This document shows, one piece after another, positions 30,238 through 40,525 of a stretch of 64,000 nucleotides of DNA. The notes below the pieces were generated by a model. The model was given only the letters and a program-made list of their open reading frames with translations. It did no database searches and had not been told where the DNA came from. Numbering within the stretch: the stretch's first letter is position 1; each line of letters starts with the position of its first letter. Where the stretch lies: contig NZ_CP131935.1 in assembly GCF_030704305.1 (NCBI RefSeq), forward strand, positions 2,232,001 to 2,296,000, in the 5' to 3' direction. The stretch comes from Massilia sp. R2A-15 (GTDB lineage Bacteria; Pseudomonadota; Gammaproteobacteria; Burkholderiales; Burkholderiaceae_D). The translations under genes were made by a program, and so were the position numbers.

Positions 30238-33200
30238 CTACTCCCCGCTGACGCGGCGCCAGCCGGTCTTGCGCGCCTCCATCGAGCTTGGCGGGGTCAC
30301 ATTGGTCGTGATGTTGTTACCGCTGGCGGTCGTCGTGATCATCTTGATCGTGCCGGACGGCAGGCGCACGATGATGAAGCCCACCGCCGCCGAGTTGGTC
30401 GACAGTGTGCCGCCGGCCACGGAATTGGACGCCACCGCGGCGCCGGTGCAGACATTGAACTGGTACACATTGCTCGAGCCGCCCACCGAACAGGACGACG
30501 AGGACGTCGGCATGGTGGTGACCACGTTGACGCCGCCGGCGACAATCTGCGGGTCGAGATTCATGCGCTCGCCGGGATTCAGGGTCCAGTCGACGTACCA
30601 GCCGTCCTTGGTCGACAGGTTGACGGCGTTGTTGGTGATGGCGTAGGTGTTGGTATTGCTGCTCGAACCCTGCAGGCTCAAGGTCTGCTGAACCATCGAT
30701 GCGCTGCGGATGTTGGCGATCGGGCTGCCGGTATCCTTCACCATGTACAGCGACTGGGTCCCGGTGGTGCTGGTGTCGGACAGGTCGAGCAGGCGGCCGG
30801 TGCCGAAAATCACGGCGCGCTGGGCGCGGCGGGTCGACACGCCGTTGACGACGTCAACCACTTCGCATTGCGTCACCTCGGGCCGCGTGGTGATAGGCTG
30901 GACAGTTCCGGAGATAACGGCGGTGCCGATTTTCACGACCGGCACCTCGGCCGGAGCGGCGGTGGTCAGGTCGAAGCGCCACATCTGGCCATCGTTGTCG
31001 CCGCCATAGATATAGGTCGTCACCGGATCGGTGAATGGGTTCAGGCTGATCGACGTGATCTTGGCCAGGCCGGACGGCGTCGCCTTGCTGCCCGCGCCGG
31101 TCGAGACCTTTTTCAGGACATTGCCGGTGGCGATATCGACGATGTAGAGGTAGCCCTGGCCGTTGTCGCCCGGCGTCACGCCAGTCCCGGCGTAGGCGGG
31201 CGCGCTGACGCCGTCGACGCCGGACACGTTGTTGTAGCCGGAAGTCAGGTAGACCACCCACTGGCCGCGCCACATGCCGAATTGCGGGTTGCCGAAGGTC
31301 AGGCCGATGTCCGGATCGTTCTTGGCGCAGACGGCCGGGTCGGCGCACAGTTCCCACAGCGCCACCGGCGTCGCCGGATCAGTCACATCGAGCGCGTAGA
31401 AGCCACGCCCGCCGCCATTCAGGCCGGCCACCAGCACGGTCTTCCAGACGCCGCCGATCTGCACGTCGTTCAGTTCGGGCGAGCCGTCGGTGGTGAACTG
31501 GTGGTTCAAGCCGTAGTTGATGCTGGCCTGGCTGTACAGCTTCTTCATCGTGATGCGCGGCACATAGGCCCAGCGTTCGTCGCCGGTGCGCGCGTCGAAG
31601 GCGTGCAGCATGCCGTCGTTGGCCGCGGTGAACACGGTGGCGGCGCGGCCCGCATTGGCCGACTTGAAGGTGCTGTAGCCCGCGGTCGAATACTGGCGGT
31701 CGGGGCCGCGCAAGAACGCTGGCTTGGACGAGGCGATGTCGCCCAGCACGATCGGTATCGCCGTGCCGGTGGCCGGGGTGGTCATGGTGTAGGCGCGCAG
31801 CTTGTGGTCGTCGGCGTACTGCTGCTGGCCGCGCAGCCAGTTGACGATATTGTCGCCATTGTTGACGACGTCCTTGTCCGCCTGAGACAGCAGGGAGCAC
31901 TGCGGCAGCAGCGTGCACTTGTTGTCGAACCAGCCTTTCAGCAGCGGACTCGCGCTCATCTCCGAATACTTGAACTCCTTGAGCGACCTGGTACCGGCCG
32001 GATCGAGCATCCAGATCGTGCGCGTATCGCTGCTGGCCCCGACCGTCAGGCCGAGCTTGTCGGTGGTGGTCCAGGTCGCCGTCGTGCCGACGATGCCGGT
32101 GGCGATGTCGATCTTCTTGTCGGCCAGTTCGCCATACCATTTACCGGTGGTGAACACGTCCGAGAAGATGTCGTTGTCCTGCTGCGAGATGTTCGGCGTC
32201 GACGTCGCCGCGGCCGACGCGGCGCCCACGCGGACCGAAATGTTCGAGATCGCTTCGGCCAGGCCGGCCTGCACCGAGGCCGGATCGTTGGCGCTGAAGT
32301 ACTTGCCGTGCCCATTGATCGCCGCATGCCACAGGTCGTCCACCCGTTCCTGCACGGTGTTGGCGGAGGAACCCACCTGCGGGTCGGGCCAGATGTAGGC
32401 GCCGCCGCCGTTCCAAGGGCAGCCGGTGCTGGCCTGGGTGATCAGGTTGAAGAAGTCGCCGCCGACGGCCGGTGCGGTGTCGTAGTTCGGCTCGTAGTTC
32501 ATGACGCCGTCCATGCCCAGGCCCATGGTGAAGGTGGTCACGTGCAGGTGGGTGTTTTCGCCCGCCCCTGCCGGCACCAGGCCAGGCTTGGTCATGTCTT
32601 CGAGACCCGGGCGCAGCGATACCGTGCCGGTGCTCGAACCGCCGTTGTACCAGTGCAGGGTAACGTCGGCCAGCGACTCGGGGGACTGAGTACGGGTATC
32701 GACGCAGCCGCGGCCGGCCGTGCAGAAGCGGCTGGCGTTTTCGACGTTGTCGTTGTTGGAGACGTTCGAGCTCGAGCCGCCGTTCCAGTAGCCGTCGGTG
32801 GTCAGGAGAATGAAGTTCTGCTGGCACGGATACTGGACCACCTCGCTGCCGGCCGGGTAGTTGTACGGCGACAGGTTGGCATACATGCGCCCGACGTTGT
32901 CGATCGACGGGCGGGTCGGGGTCGAGCCGCTCGTGGTGGTGGCGTAGAAAGTGGTGTACCAGTTGTCGCGCGCGGTGCCGGCGAAATCGGCCGGCACCAG
33001 GTCGATTGCGCCGCCGGCTCCCACGTTCGACATGCGCGCCAGCCCGACCCGGTAGTTGCCAGATACCGGAGCGAACGCCTGCCCCACTGCCGACTTGGCC
33101 ATCTGGATGCGCGTCTTGTAGTAGGCGAACCAGTTGGCGAAATTGACCATTTCTTCGGTAAAGGTGCAGACGCCGGCCGTGGTCACGCAATCGGTGCGGG

Positions 33201-34923
33201 CGACGGCGCGCGGGTAGGTTGAGCCGTTGTTGAGGATATCGACGCGGCGGAAGGTGCTGGCCGCGGCGGAACCGCCGGTGATGGCCGCCACGTCGGTCGC
33301 GATCGAGTCGGTCACCGCCGCACTGCCGGCGGAGTAGCCAGTGCCGGCCGACGGCGCGAACGCGATGGTGCCGGCGTTGGTCACCGAGCCGAACGAAGGC
33401 GTGCCCACGTTGGAGGTCGCAGCGGTATGGACCAGGCACAGCCAGGTATTGCTCTTGGCTGCGCAGGCGGGCGTGACGTTGTTGCCGCCCACGTAGGCAG
33501 TGATGGTGCCGCCGGTGCCGATCGCACCGACGATCTTGCTGACCGCGGTGGCCGCGTTCGAGTTCTTGCCCAGACTGATGCTGGAGCCGACCGTGGTCCC
33601 GCCCCAGGTGATCGAGGCGAGCGACGGGGTGGTGCCGCCGCCGCCGGTGGTGCCGCTGACCTGCACCAGGGCAGTCGCGGGCACGGGCGCCACCGCCGGC
33701 GTGACGGTAACGGTCGGCGCGTTGACGGTGATGCCCCAGCCGTTCCGCGATGCGTCGGTCAGCACGCTGCAGTTGGTCGCCGACTTGGTCGACGGATTGC
33801 AGAAGATCGGAATAACGGCGACGATGTTATCTGACGCCAGCGTGATGCCGTAGCTCGAGCACGGCGAGACGTTGGTGGTACCGACCGGCGTGCGCACGCA
33901 GGCCCAGTACTGGTTGGTCAGGCCGGACTTGGCGTTGATCGACGCGGCGATCGCGCTGGCGACGGTTTGCTGCTTCAACGCGGTATCGACGCCGGTGGCC
34001 GCGGTGATGGTGCCGTTGGTGATGGTGCGCTGGGTCGACGGGTCCGGAATGGTGACGCTGGTGATGGTCATCGAGCTCGCGCTGGTCGAACGGCGCACCG
34101 CGATGGTCCCGAACGCCACTTGGGCGCCCAACGGGGTCGAGAACGACGGGTACTTGAAGTTGCCGACTTGCTTGGCCTGGCAGTTGGTCAGGTTGACCGT
34201 GTCGCACCAGCGCACCTTGGCCGGATACGGATAGCCGGTCGGGGCGGCGGCGCCGACACTGGTCGAGACGCAGTTCGTCAGGTTCTTGTCGGAACAGTAC
34301 TGCGCGACCTCGATGGTGTAATAGTAGGGATTGCTGTTGATCGTGATCGGCGAATTGTAGACGCCGTCCGGATAGGTGTAGGCCGCGGTGTTGACCTGGC
34401 AGCTGGTGCCGCTGGTCGAGGTGCACCACTTCAGGTCGGGGAAACCGGTGGCCAGGTTGACCGTGCTGGCCGAGGCGCCGGCCAGGTCGGTCTTGTGGGC
34501 GTTGAAGCCGTCGCCGGTGACCGCGGTCCAGTTGCTGGTATTGGCCGCGGTCATTTGCGGGTAATAGCTGCCATCGGACTTGATCGGCACCTGGTAACGG
34601 ATGGCCGGATTGTAATACTGCTTGTTGAAGTCCGGACTCATGAATGGCGGATGGCCCGGCGAGCACAGGGAGGCGCCCGCGGCCAGGGTGGCGGCCGTGC
34701 GGCACTGGTAGGTGCTTCCGTAACCGACCGAATCGGGCAGGAAGGCCCAATCCATCGAGCCGGAATTGTCGAACAACAGCATCAGGTTTGGCTTGACCGT
34801 GCCGGTGCCGGTCATGTTCAGCAAGGGCACCTGGGCGATGCTGGTCTGCGCCGCCTGCGCCGGCCCGCCCAGCAGCGCCGTGGCCAGCAGCGCCAGCGCG
34901 CCGAGACAATGGTTGATTTTCAT
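30238..34923 (-). CDS. pilY1: Type IV pilus tip/assembly protein PilY1
   Basis: Pilus-associated adhesin/mechanosensor that promotes pilus assembly. 1561 residues. Seen: signal peptide ([20 protein letters not shown]), an early MIDAS-like DNSGS motif (Asp52, Ser54, Ser56) as in von Willebrand A domains, a long Thr/Ser/Gly-rich middle with Cys pairs, and a C-terminal PilC-type beta-propeller (about 1030-1430; [35 protein letters not shown]). The middle region (about 220-560) is repetitive and unusually Thr/Ala/Val-rich and may vary between strains. Last gene of the minor-pilin operon; 38 nt after pilX. Confidence 0.94.
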   Translation of the reverse strand: MKINHCLGALALLATALLGGPAQAAQTSIAQVPLLNMTGTGTVKPNLMLLFDNSGSMDWAFLPDSVGYGSTYQCRTAATLAAGASLCSPGHPPFMSPDFNKQYYNPAIRYQVPIKSDGSYYPQMTAANTSNWTAVTGDGFNAHKTDLAGASASTVNLATGFPDLKWCTSTSGTSCQVNTAAYTYPDGVYNSPITINSNPYYYTIEVAQYCSDKNLTNCVSTSVGAAAPTGYPYPAKVRWCDTVNLTNCQAKQVGNFKYPSFSTPLGAQVAFGTIAVRRSTSASSMTITSVTIPDPSTQRTITNGTITAATGVDTALKQQTVASAIAASINAKSGLTNQYWACVRTPVGTTNVSPCSSYGITLASDNIVAVIPIFCNPSTKSATNCSVLTDASRNGWGITVNAPTVTVTPAVAPVPATALVQVSGTTGGGGTTPSLASITWGGTTVGSSISLGKNSNAATAVSKIVGAIGTGGTITAYVGGNNVTPACAAKSNTWLCLVHTAATSNVGTPSFGSVTNAGTIAFAPSAGTGYSAGSAAVTDSIATDVAAITGGSAAASTFRRVDILNNGSTYPRAVARTDCVTTAGVCTFTEEMVNFANWFAYYKTRIQMAKSAVGQAFAPVSGNYRVGLARMSNVGAGGAIDLVPADFAGTARDNWYTTFYATTTSGSTPTRPSIDNVGRMYANLSPYNYPAGSEVVQYPCQQNFILLTTDGYWNGGSSSNVSNNDNVENASRFCTAGRGCVDTRTQSPESLADVTLHWYNGGSSTGTVSLRPGLEDMTKPGLVPAGAGENTHLHVTTFTMGLGMDGVMNYEPNYDTAPAVGGDFFNLITQASTGCPWNGGGAYIWPDPQVGSSANTVQERVDDLWHAAINGHGKYFSANDPASVQAGLAEAISNISVRVGAASAAATSTPNISQQDNDIFSDVFTTGKWYGELADKKIDIATGIVGTTATWTTTDKLGLTVGASSDTRTIWMLDPAGTRSLKEFKYSEMSASPLLKGWFDNKCTLLPQCSLLSQADKDVVNNGDNIVNWLRGQQQYADDHKLRAYTMTTPATGTAIPIVLGDIASSKPAFLRGPDRQYSTAGYSTFKSANAGRAATVFTAANDGMLHAFDARTGDERWAYVPRITMKKLYSQASINYGLNHQFTTDGSPELNDVQIGGVWKTVLVAGLNGGGRGFYALDVTDPATPVALWELCADPAVCAKNDPDIGLTFGNPQFGMWRGQWVVYLTSGYNNVSGVDGVSAPAYAGTGVTPGDNGQGYLYIVDIATGNVLKKVSTGAGSKATPSGLAKITSISLNPFTDPVTTYIYGGDNDGQMWRFDLTTAAPAEVPVVKIGTAVISGTVQPITTRPEVTQCEVVDVVNGVSTRRAQRAVIFGTGRLLDLSDTSTTGTQSLYMVKDTGSPIANIRSASMVQQTLSLQGSSSNTNTYAITNNAVNLSTKDGWYVDWTLNPGERMNLDPQIVAGGVNVVTTMPTSSSSCSVGGSSNVYQFNVCTGAAVASNSVAGGTLSTNSAAVGFIIVRLPSGTIKMITTTASGNNITTNVTPPSSMEARKTGWRRVSGE

Positions 34924-34961
34924 GGTCGTTCCAATCGAAGGTAGCTGTAGTCGATGCGCGA

Positions 34962-35552
34962 TCAGGCGCCGATCAGGACGGCGAGCTGGTTGATGACGTT
35001 GCCCCCGCGCGGGCCGGCAATGCGCGCGGTGATGATGTAGTGCAGCTGGGGCGAACCGGCCAGCGCCAGCGCGGTCGACGACAGGCTGCTGCCGAGCGCG
35101 ACCGAACTGCCCAGGTTGGACGGGTTGGGCGTGGTCTGCAGGCAGCGGTTGCTGCCGGCGTTATAGGCCGCCGCCTGCGAGCACATGCGATGGATCACGT
35201 AGTCGATGGTCAGGCCGTCGGCCGTGGTGAGTGTGCGCTTGCCGGACCAGAAGCCGTCGGAGCGCACGTTCTGGGTGGTGTCGAAGGTGGCGACGTAGCC
35301 GTTGTCGCTGCTGTTGGCGTCTAGCGCGACCTTGTTGCTGGTGGCCGTCGCGCTGAGCCATTCGAAGCCGGTCAGCAGGCCCAGGTCGGCGGCCTTGTTC
35401 AGCGCCGATTCGTAGGCCAGGTTCGAGGTCGTCATCGTGGTCGAGTTGCTCGACTTGAGCAGGTAGGCGCTGCTGATCAGCATCACCACCAGGATGATCA
35501 GCATGACCGGCAACGCCAGTCCCCGTTGCTGCGTCTGGGTGCGCAGGATCAT
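34962..35552 (-). CDS. pilX: Type IV pilus minor protein PilX
   Basis: 196 residues from the ATG at 35552, which overlaps the pilW stop (ATGA) and has GGAGG eight bases upstream; a further ATG at 35567 would overlap that site. Seen: a short hydrophilic start (MILRTQTQQRGLALPVMLIILVV), then one membrane helix and a globular domain with paired Cys (HRMCSQAAAYNAGSNRCLQ). The PilX family lacks the canonical Glu5 seen in major pilins. Minor pilins of this set prime pilus assembly and carry PilY1. Confidence 0.88.
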   Translation of the reverse strand: MILRTQTQQRGLALPVMLIILVVMLISSAYLLKSSNSTTMTTSNLAYESALNKAADLGLLTGFEWLSATATSNKVALDANSSDNGYVATFDTTQNVRSDGFWSGKRTLTTADGLTIDYVIHRMCSQAAAYNAGSNRCLQTTPNPSNLGSSVALGSSLSSTALALAGSPQLHYIITARIAGPRGGNVINQLAVLIGA

Positions 35553-36721
35553 GGCGTCGGCCTCCATGCCGAATTACGGATCGGCACAATCGTTTCGAAA
35601 CTGCGGTAGCGGTAGCACTTCCAGTCGACCGTGTCGCCCGTGACGGCGACGTTGACGCTGATCGAACCGAACACCGTCGGCAGGGCCGGCGTGGCGGTGC
35701 ACACGCCGCTGCCATTGGGCTTCTCGGGCGTGCGGCTGCGCGCCACCACCGCAACGCGGATCGCCGCCACGCGCTGGTAGTCGGCCTGGTTTTCCACGCC
35801 GTCGCCGTCGGCGTCGCCGACCGTGTTCGACCACTGCGTCACCGTCATCCCCTGCTCCGGCAGGAACGAGGCGCGTTTGTCCAGCCCGTACTGCGCCTTG
35901 AGCGAGACCACATTGTCGATCACCGTGGCCGGCGCGCGGCTGGCGCCGGCCAGGTTGGTGGCGCGCAGCTGCAGGAAGCCGCGGCTGAGCGACCAGGTGT
36001 GGAGCGACAGCTGCGAGGCCGGCCCCAGGTTGAACAGGCGCGCCTGCAGGCTGTTGAAGGCCACGCCGAGGCTGCCCGAATTGAAGCGATTGTTGCCGCC
36101 GGACGCGACCACGATCTTGTTCTGGCCGCCCTGGGCGGCAGGCGCGTCGGCGTGCGACACCTGCGCCAGCGCGCACTTCGAGGCGCCCGGCAGCTCGGGC
36201 GCCACCAGGATCACATCGCCGCCGGCGGCGACCTCGTCGGTGCCGGTGAAGCCATAAGGATTGCGGTCGACGTCGATCGAGCCCGAGCTGGCCGCATAGT
36301 TACTCGCCACGCGCAGCATGCCGGTATTGCTCATCGCGCTCCCCGAGTAGATCGCGATGACGTCCGGATTGGCGCCGTTCGACTGGATCACCGCCGCCGT
36401 CAGCGGCGTGACGGCCACGCTGTTGCGCGTCACGCCCAGCAAGGCGTAGCCATTGGCATCCGAGAATACCGTGTCGCAGCCGTTGATCAGAGGGTCGTTC
36501 AGGCCCCAACCGGCCTGCGACAGGTCCTTCTCGATGGAAAACAGGCCGAGCATCCCGTTCTGCATCGAGTCGGAACTGCCCACGGCGGCCTGCTTGTTCA
36601 CTTCGGCATTGGCGACCAGGCGAGTGGCGAACACCAGCGCAAGCAGGCCGATGACGATGCTGATCATCAGTTCCACCAGCGAGAAGCCGCGTGCCGGCGC
36701 AGGCGATCGGAATGTTTTCAT
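35549..36721 (-). CDS. pilW: Type IV pilus minor pilin PilW
   Basis: 390 residues. A type III signal/prepilin site is visible at ARG-FSLVELMISIVIGLLALVFA, with cleavage after Gly and Glu at mature position 5. The C-terminal domain is large and beta-rich (KCALAQVSHADAP, VDWKCYRYRSFETIVPIRN at the end). PilW length and position after pilV fit the family. Its start overlaps the pilV stop (ATGA), and its stop overlaps the pilX start, indicating translational coupling through the operon. Confidence 0.92.
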   Translation of the reverse strand: MKTFRSPAPARGFSLVELMISIVIGLLALVFATRLVANAEVNKQAAVGSSDSMQNGMLGLFSIEKDLSQAGWGLNDPLINGCDTVFSDANGYALLGVTRNSVAVTPLTAAVIQSNGANPDVIAIYSGSAMSNTGMLRVASNYAASSGSIDVDRNPYGFTGTDEVAAGGDVILVAPELPGASKCALAQVSHADAPAAQGGQNKIVVASGGNNRFNSGSLGVAFNSLQARLFNLGPASQLSLHTWSLSRGFLQLRATNLAGASRAPATVIDNVVSLKAQYGLDKRASFLPEQGMTVTQWSNTVGDADGDGVENQADYQRVAAIRVAVVARSRTPEKPNGSGVCTATPALPTVFGSISVNVAVTGDTVDWKCYRYRSFETIVPIRNSAWRPTP

Positions 36722-37134
36722 GATGACTGCGCGATGTAGGAAGTGACCGTATGCCAGCTCGGCTGGCCGCCCGTCTTGCGGGTCCAGCCGATCCTGACGT
36801 TGACGGTGGTGCGGCGGGTCAGGGCGACCGGCGTGACCGTCACCGTGATCGCCGCGTTGGGAATATTGCTGCGCGTTTCGGTGTACCAGGCGTTCAGCGC
36901 CGAGCTCGGGGTGCCGCTGCCGGCATACGCGTACGACGCGAGGTTGGCCTGGTCGACCGTCATCATGCCGATCAGCTTGTCGCTGGCGATGGTGGCCTCG
37001 GCGCGCATGCCGGCGTCGGACAGAACCGAGTAGGCGCGCGCCTGCAGGCCGATCGCGCCCAGCAGGCCGATCGCCAGGATCAGAGTGGCGATCACCGCCT
37101 CGAGTAGGGCGACGCCGCTTTGCTTATTGTTCAT
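36718..37134 (-). CDS. pilV: Type IV pilus minor pilin PilV
   Basis: 138 residues from the ATG at 37134, which overlaps the fimT stop by four bases. Prepilin motif NNKQSG-VALLEAVIATLILAIGLLG, with Glu at mature position 5, then a short domain ending GWTRKTGGQPSWHTVTSYIAQ. PilV with FimT, PilW, PilX and PilE forms the tip-priming complex in type IVa pili. Confidence 0.92.
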   Translation of the reverse strand: MNNKQSGVALLEAVIATLILAIGLLGAIGLQARAYSVLSDAGMRAEATIASDKLIGMMTVDQANLASYAYAGSGTPSSALNAWYTETRSNIPNAAITVTVTPVALTRRTTVNVRIGWTRKTGGQPSWHTVTSYIAQSS

Positions 37135-37763
37135 GGTGGGCAGGCCCTGGAGTCGGTGACGGCAACGGAAGGATCGCAGCGGGTGGGCATGCCGCCCAGG
37201 GTCACGGCGATGGCGCTGGTGCGCACGCGCCCGGCGTAGGCCGGCGCGGGCGCCAGCTCGAGCCGGGTCACGCGCGCCGGGTAGTTCGTGTCGACCCAGC
37301 CGAGCGCCGTGTAGAACACGTAATAGGCCCCGTCCGGCAGCAGGGTCGGCGCGATCACGCTGACCGGCGGCAGGTTGGCGGCCGAGCGCAGCACCGACCT
37401 GAAGCCGTTGGCGCCTTCCGGATCGTTGGCCGCGGGGGCGGCCGGGGTCGACCAGTTCTCGCTGCCCTCCACGCATGGCGCACTTGACGTCGGAAAGCAG
37501 ATGTCGACCTGCCAGTCGAGCTGGCCGTTGGTGGCGTTGGCCGTCAGAAGCAGGCGGCTGGCGGTGTTATGGCTGATCGCCTGCTGGCGCGCCAGGCGGA
37601 AACCTTCCATGTAGAACTCGTTCGCCGAAGCCGCCTTGTTGGACAGCAGCCAGTTCGACATCGACGGGATGCCGACTGCGAGCAGGAAGCCGGCGATGAC
37701 CAGCGCGACCATCGTCTCGACCAGGGTGAAGCCGGCGGGCCGGCGAAAGCTTATTGGGAGCAT
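37131..37763 (-). CDS. fimT: Type IV pilus minor pilin FimT/GspH-like
   Basis: 210 residues from the ATG at 37763. Prepilin motif RRPAG-FTLVETMVALVIAGFLLAVG, then SMSNWLLSNKAASANEFYMEGFRLARQQAISHN, which is the GspH/FimT signature region, and a beta domain with several Cys. Its start lies 12 nt inside the 3' end of pilE, so translation is probably coupled. FimT or FimU would be equally suitable names. Confidence 0.88.
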   Translation of the reverse strand: MLPISFRRPAGFTLVETMVALVIAGFLLAVGIPSMSNWLLSNKAASANEFYMEGFRLARQQAISHNTASRLLLTANATNGQLDWQVDICFPTSSAPCVEGSENWSTPAAPAANDPEGANGFRSVLRSAANLPPVSVIAPTLLPDGAYYVFYTALGWVDTNYPARVTRLELAPAPAYAGRVRTSAIAVTLGGMPTRCDPSVAVTDSRACPP

Positions 37764-38179
37764 TGGCCGTTCCGGCGGTCGACCCAGCACGTCGTACTGG
37801 TGGTCCAGCCGGCCGGTACCGCCGTGGTCGCGCGGTTGCCTTGCTGGTCGATGGTGTAGACGAAGCCGGCGGCCCGGGCGCGGCCGGTCGCGGTGACCGT
37901 GTAGGCGGTCTGGGTGGCGCCCGACAGTGCGTAGGTGAAATTCGGCGTGGCGGCCGGGAACACACCGGAACTGGTGTCGAAGCTGGCGTAGCTGCGGGTG
38001 TTGGCCCAGAACTGCTCGGCATTCGGCTGCACCGTCGCCAGCGCCGAGTAGGCTTCGGTCAGGCGGCCGCGCAGCACGTAGTCGTTGTAGGATGGCAGCG
38101 CCACGCCCATCAGCAGGCCGATGATCGCCACCGCGATCATCACTTCGATCAGGGAGAAGCCGTTGTTGCGTGGTTTCAT
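37751..38179 (-). CDS. pilE: Type IV pilin PilE (minor pilin, first gene of operon)
   Basis: 142 residues from the ATG at 38179, with GAGGT five bases upstream. Prepilin motif KPRNNG-FSLIEVMIAVAIIGLLMGVALPSYNDYVLRGRLTEAY: cleavage after Gly, Glu at mature position 5, and the downstream PilE-type YNDYVxRGRLTEA. The C-terminal Cys pair (TTCWVDRRNGQCSQ) fits the D-region disulphide. It opens the pilE-fimT-pilV-pilW-pilX-pilY1 operon; in Pseudomonas the equivalent pilE comes last. Confidence 0.92.
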   Translation of the reverse strand: MKPRNNGFSLIEVMIAVAIIGLLMGVALPSYNDYVLRGRLTEAYSALATVQPNAEQFWANTRSYASFDTSSGVFPAATPNFTYALSGATQTAYTVTATGRARAAGFVYTIDQQGNRATTAVPAGWTTSTTCWVDRRNGQCSQ

Positions 38180-38233
38180 GGTCAACCTCGTGTGCGGGAG
38201 TGGGTTTGTTTCCCATGGATAATAATCGATGAA

Positions 38234-38275
38234 GCTGACATTACCCTGAGGAAATTCTGACAAAATGCTGACAAA
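38234..38275 (-). promoter_or_regulatory. Four 11-bp-phased half-sites upstream of pilE (OmpR/PhoB-type operator)
   Basis: On the plus strand TGACA begins at 38236, TGAGG at 38247, TGACA at 38258 and TGACA at 38269, each exactly 11 bp apart. In pilE orientation this reads TTTGTCAGCAT, TTTGTCAGAAT, TTCCTCAGGGT, AATGTCAGCTT. Tandem 11-bp repeats with a TGTCA core are the design of Pho boxes and related OmpR-family sites. They lie 55-96 nt before the pilE start, and the adjacent upstream gene pair is an OmpR-family regulator and its kinase. Confidence 0.6.
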
Positions 38276-38294
38276 CCCGAACCGGCGCAACGCT

Positions 38295-39605
38295 TCAGGC
38301 TGAAAAGCGCACCGTAAACAGCGCGCCGCCGCCGGCGCGCTCGCCGATCTCGACCGTGGCGCCATGGGCGGCGGCGACGTCGCGCACGATCGCCAGGCCC
38401 AGGCCGCTGCCGCTGGTGCTCTCGTCGAGCCGCACGAAGCGCTCGAACACGCTGGCGCGGCGGTCGGGAGCGATCCCGGGACCACTGTCTTCCACCACCA
38501 GCACACCCTGCCCCGCCTCGGCGCCGCAGCGCACCGTCACCACGCCGCCGGCCGGAGTGTAGCGCAGCGCATTATCGACCAGGTTGTCGACCAAGTCGCG
38601 CAGCAAGAAGGCGTCGCCGGCCACCCGCGCGGGCGCCAGTTCGAAGCCCAGATCGATGCCCTTGGCGGCGGCCTGCTCCACGAAGTGCTGCACCGATCCG
38701 GTCACCAGTTCGGCCAGGTCCAGCCGTTCCAGGCGCTTGCTCTCGAAGCGGCTCGGCTCGGCGCGCGCCAGCGACAGCAACTGGTTGGTGTGGCGGATCA
38801 TGTGGGCGTTGGCTGACAGCATCAGGCGAATCGAGCGCTGGGCCTCGGCGTCGCCGCGCAAGCGCGCATCGAGCCACTCGAGCTGCAGCTTGATGCCCGC
38901 CAGCGGCGTGCGCAACTGGTGAGCGACGTCGGCGACAAATTCCTGCTGGGCGCGCACCCCGGCCTGCACCTTGTCGAGCAGGCCATTGAAGGCGTTGACC
39001 ACCGGCGCGACCTCGACCGGCACGTCGGTCGCCACCGGCGTCAGGTCCCCGGCGCCGCGCCCGTTCAGATCGCTGCGCAGCTGCGCCAGCGGCAGCAGCG
39101 CGCGCGTCACCGCGAACCACACCAGCCCGGCCAGCGCCAGCGACAGCAGCGCCACCAGCGGCAGCACCGCCTGCAGGATGGCCGAACGCTGCTGCACGCG
39201 CCGGCGCACCGTTTTTGCCACGCCCACCGCGACGCCGTCTGCCGCCACCCGCGCCGCCATGCGCACCGGTTCACCGCGCATGACGGCATCGGCCACGGCG
39301 CCGCCGCGCGGCAGTGCGGGGAAGTCGGCGTCGCCTGCCATCCGCGCGCCATTCGCGCCGCGCACCACGAAATACACGGCATCGACAGGGTCGCCGCGCA
39401 ACAGTTGCTCGGCCTGGGCCGGCAGGTCGACCCTGCCCGCCACCACTCGCGCGGACAAGGCGCCCGCGGCGTCGGCGATGGCCTGGTCGAAGGCCATCTG
39501 GGCCGGCGTCCACGCCAGCAGCCAGGTCAGCCCGGCGCCGGCCAGGTTGATCAGCAGGATAGGGCCGACCAGCCACTTGAGCAACCGCAGGCGGATGCTG
39601 GTCAT
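38295..39605 (-). CDS. Sensor histidine kinase, TctE/QseC type
   Basis: 436 residues from the ATG at 39605, overlapping the regulator's stop (ATGA). Seen: a membrane helix (about 11-31), a periplasmic 2CSK_N-like domain (about 32-165), a second helix (about 170-190), HAMP, the H-box FVADVAHQLRTPLAGIKLQ, and ATP-binding boxes DNLVDNALRYTPAGG, DSGPGIAPDRR and GSGLGLAIVRDVAAAHG. TctE-type kinases typically sense carboxylates, QseC-type other signals; the ligand here is unknown. It directly precedes the pilin operon. Confidence 0.93.
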   Translation of the reverse strand: MTSIRLRLLKWLVGPILLINLAGAGLTWLLAWTPAQMAFDQAIADAAGALSARVVAGRVDLPAQAEQLLRGDPVDAVYFVVRGANGARMAGDADFPALPRGGAVADAVMRGEPVRMAARVAADGVAVGVAKTVRRRVQQRSAILQAVLPLVALLSLALAGLVWFAVTRALLPLAQLRSDLNGRGAGDLTPVATDVPVEVAPVVNAFNGLLDKVQAGVRAQQEFVADVAHQLRTPLAGIKLQLEWLDARLRGDAEAQRSIRLMLSANAHMIRHTNQLLSLARAEPSRFESKRLERLDLAELVTGSVQHFVEQAAAKGIDLGFELAPARVAGDAFLLRDLVDNLVDNALRYTPAGGVVTVRCGAEAGQGVLVVEDSGPGIAPDRRASVFERFVRLDESTSGSGLGLAIVRDVAAAHGATVEIGERAGGGALFTVRFSA

Positions 39606-40267
39606 GCGCCCGCTTCGACCATGTAGCCGAAGCCGCGGATGGTGCGGATCGCCACGCCGGCGTCGGCGATCTTCAGGCGCAGCCGCGAAATATAGACCTC
39701 CACCGCGTTCAGCGTCAGGTCGTCGCCCCAGGGCAGGATCGCCTCGATGATCTGCTGCTTCGACACCACCCGGCCGGCATGCTGCAGCAGGTATTCGAGC
39801 ACGGCCCACTCGCGCACCGACAGGTCGATCTGGCGCTCGCCGATGCGCGCGCGCCGGGCCGCGGTGTCGAGACGCAGCTGGCCGAACGCCAGCACGGCCG
39901 GCGGCGGCGCGTTGCGGCGCGCCAGCGCCTTGATGCGCGCCACCAGTTCGGCGGTGGCGAAGGGCTTGACCAGGTAGTCGTCGGCGCCGGTCTCGAGGCC
40001 GCGCACGCGATCCTCGACGGCGTCGCGCGCGGTCAGGAGCAGCACCGGCATGCTGCTGCCGCGCGCGCGCAGGCGCCGCACCACTTCGAAGCCGTCGATG
40101 CCGGGCAGGCCGATGTCGAGCACGGCGACGGCCGCCTCGGACGTCTGCAGCGCCGCGTCGGCCTCCAGGCCGTTGCCGAGCACTTCGACGCGCATGCCGT
40201 GGCCCTTCAGGGTGCGCGCCAGTCCGTCCGCGAGTACGGCGTCGTCTTCTACCAGGAGAACTTGCAT
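39602..40267 (-). CDS. OmpR-family response regulator, TctD/QseB type
   Basis: 221 residues from the ATG at 40267 (MQVLLVEDD). Receiver with acidic pair EDD, phospho-Asp in AVLDIGLPG and KPF; C-terminal winged helix (LSVREWAVLEYLLQHAGRVVSKQQI, VEVYISRLRLKI, IRTIRGFGYMVE). Forms a pair with the kinase at 38295 through a 4-nt overlap. OmpR-family regulators bind tandem 10-11-bp repeats, which fits the operator at 38234-38275 in front of pilE; control of pili is inferred. Confidence 0.93.
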   Translation of the reverse strand: MQVLLVEDDAVLADGLARTLKGHGMRVEVLGNGLEADAALQTSEAAVAVLDIGLPGIDGFEVVRRLRARGSSMPVLLLTARDAVEDRVRGLETGADDYLVKPFATAELVARIKALARRNAPPPAVLAFGQLRLDTAARRARIGERQIDLSVREWAVLEYLLQHAGRVVSKQQIIEAILPWGDDLTLNAVEVYISRLRLKIADAGVAIRTIRGFGYMVEAGA

Positions 40268-40525
40268 GGGCGCTATGAACAGGTTGCCGTGAATGCGCTC
40301 ATTATGCGACATAACGCTGCCCAATCCCAATATTTCCCCGCGCAGAGGCCGGTTTCTCCCAGTAGGACTGGGCCTACAACGAGTTATGCAACCAGCCTAC
40401 ACAGGGGCGACTGCTAATCTTATGTTCGCCAACAGACCAAACCTTTAATCTTCTTACATCGCGATCGGCAAAGGAAACGGCGCCGGAATCGCTCCCGATG
40501 TGATGAAGAGATAATGAGGATAAAA

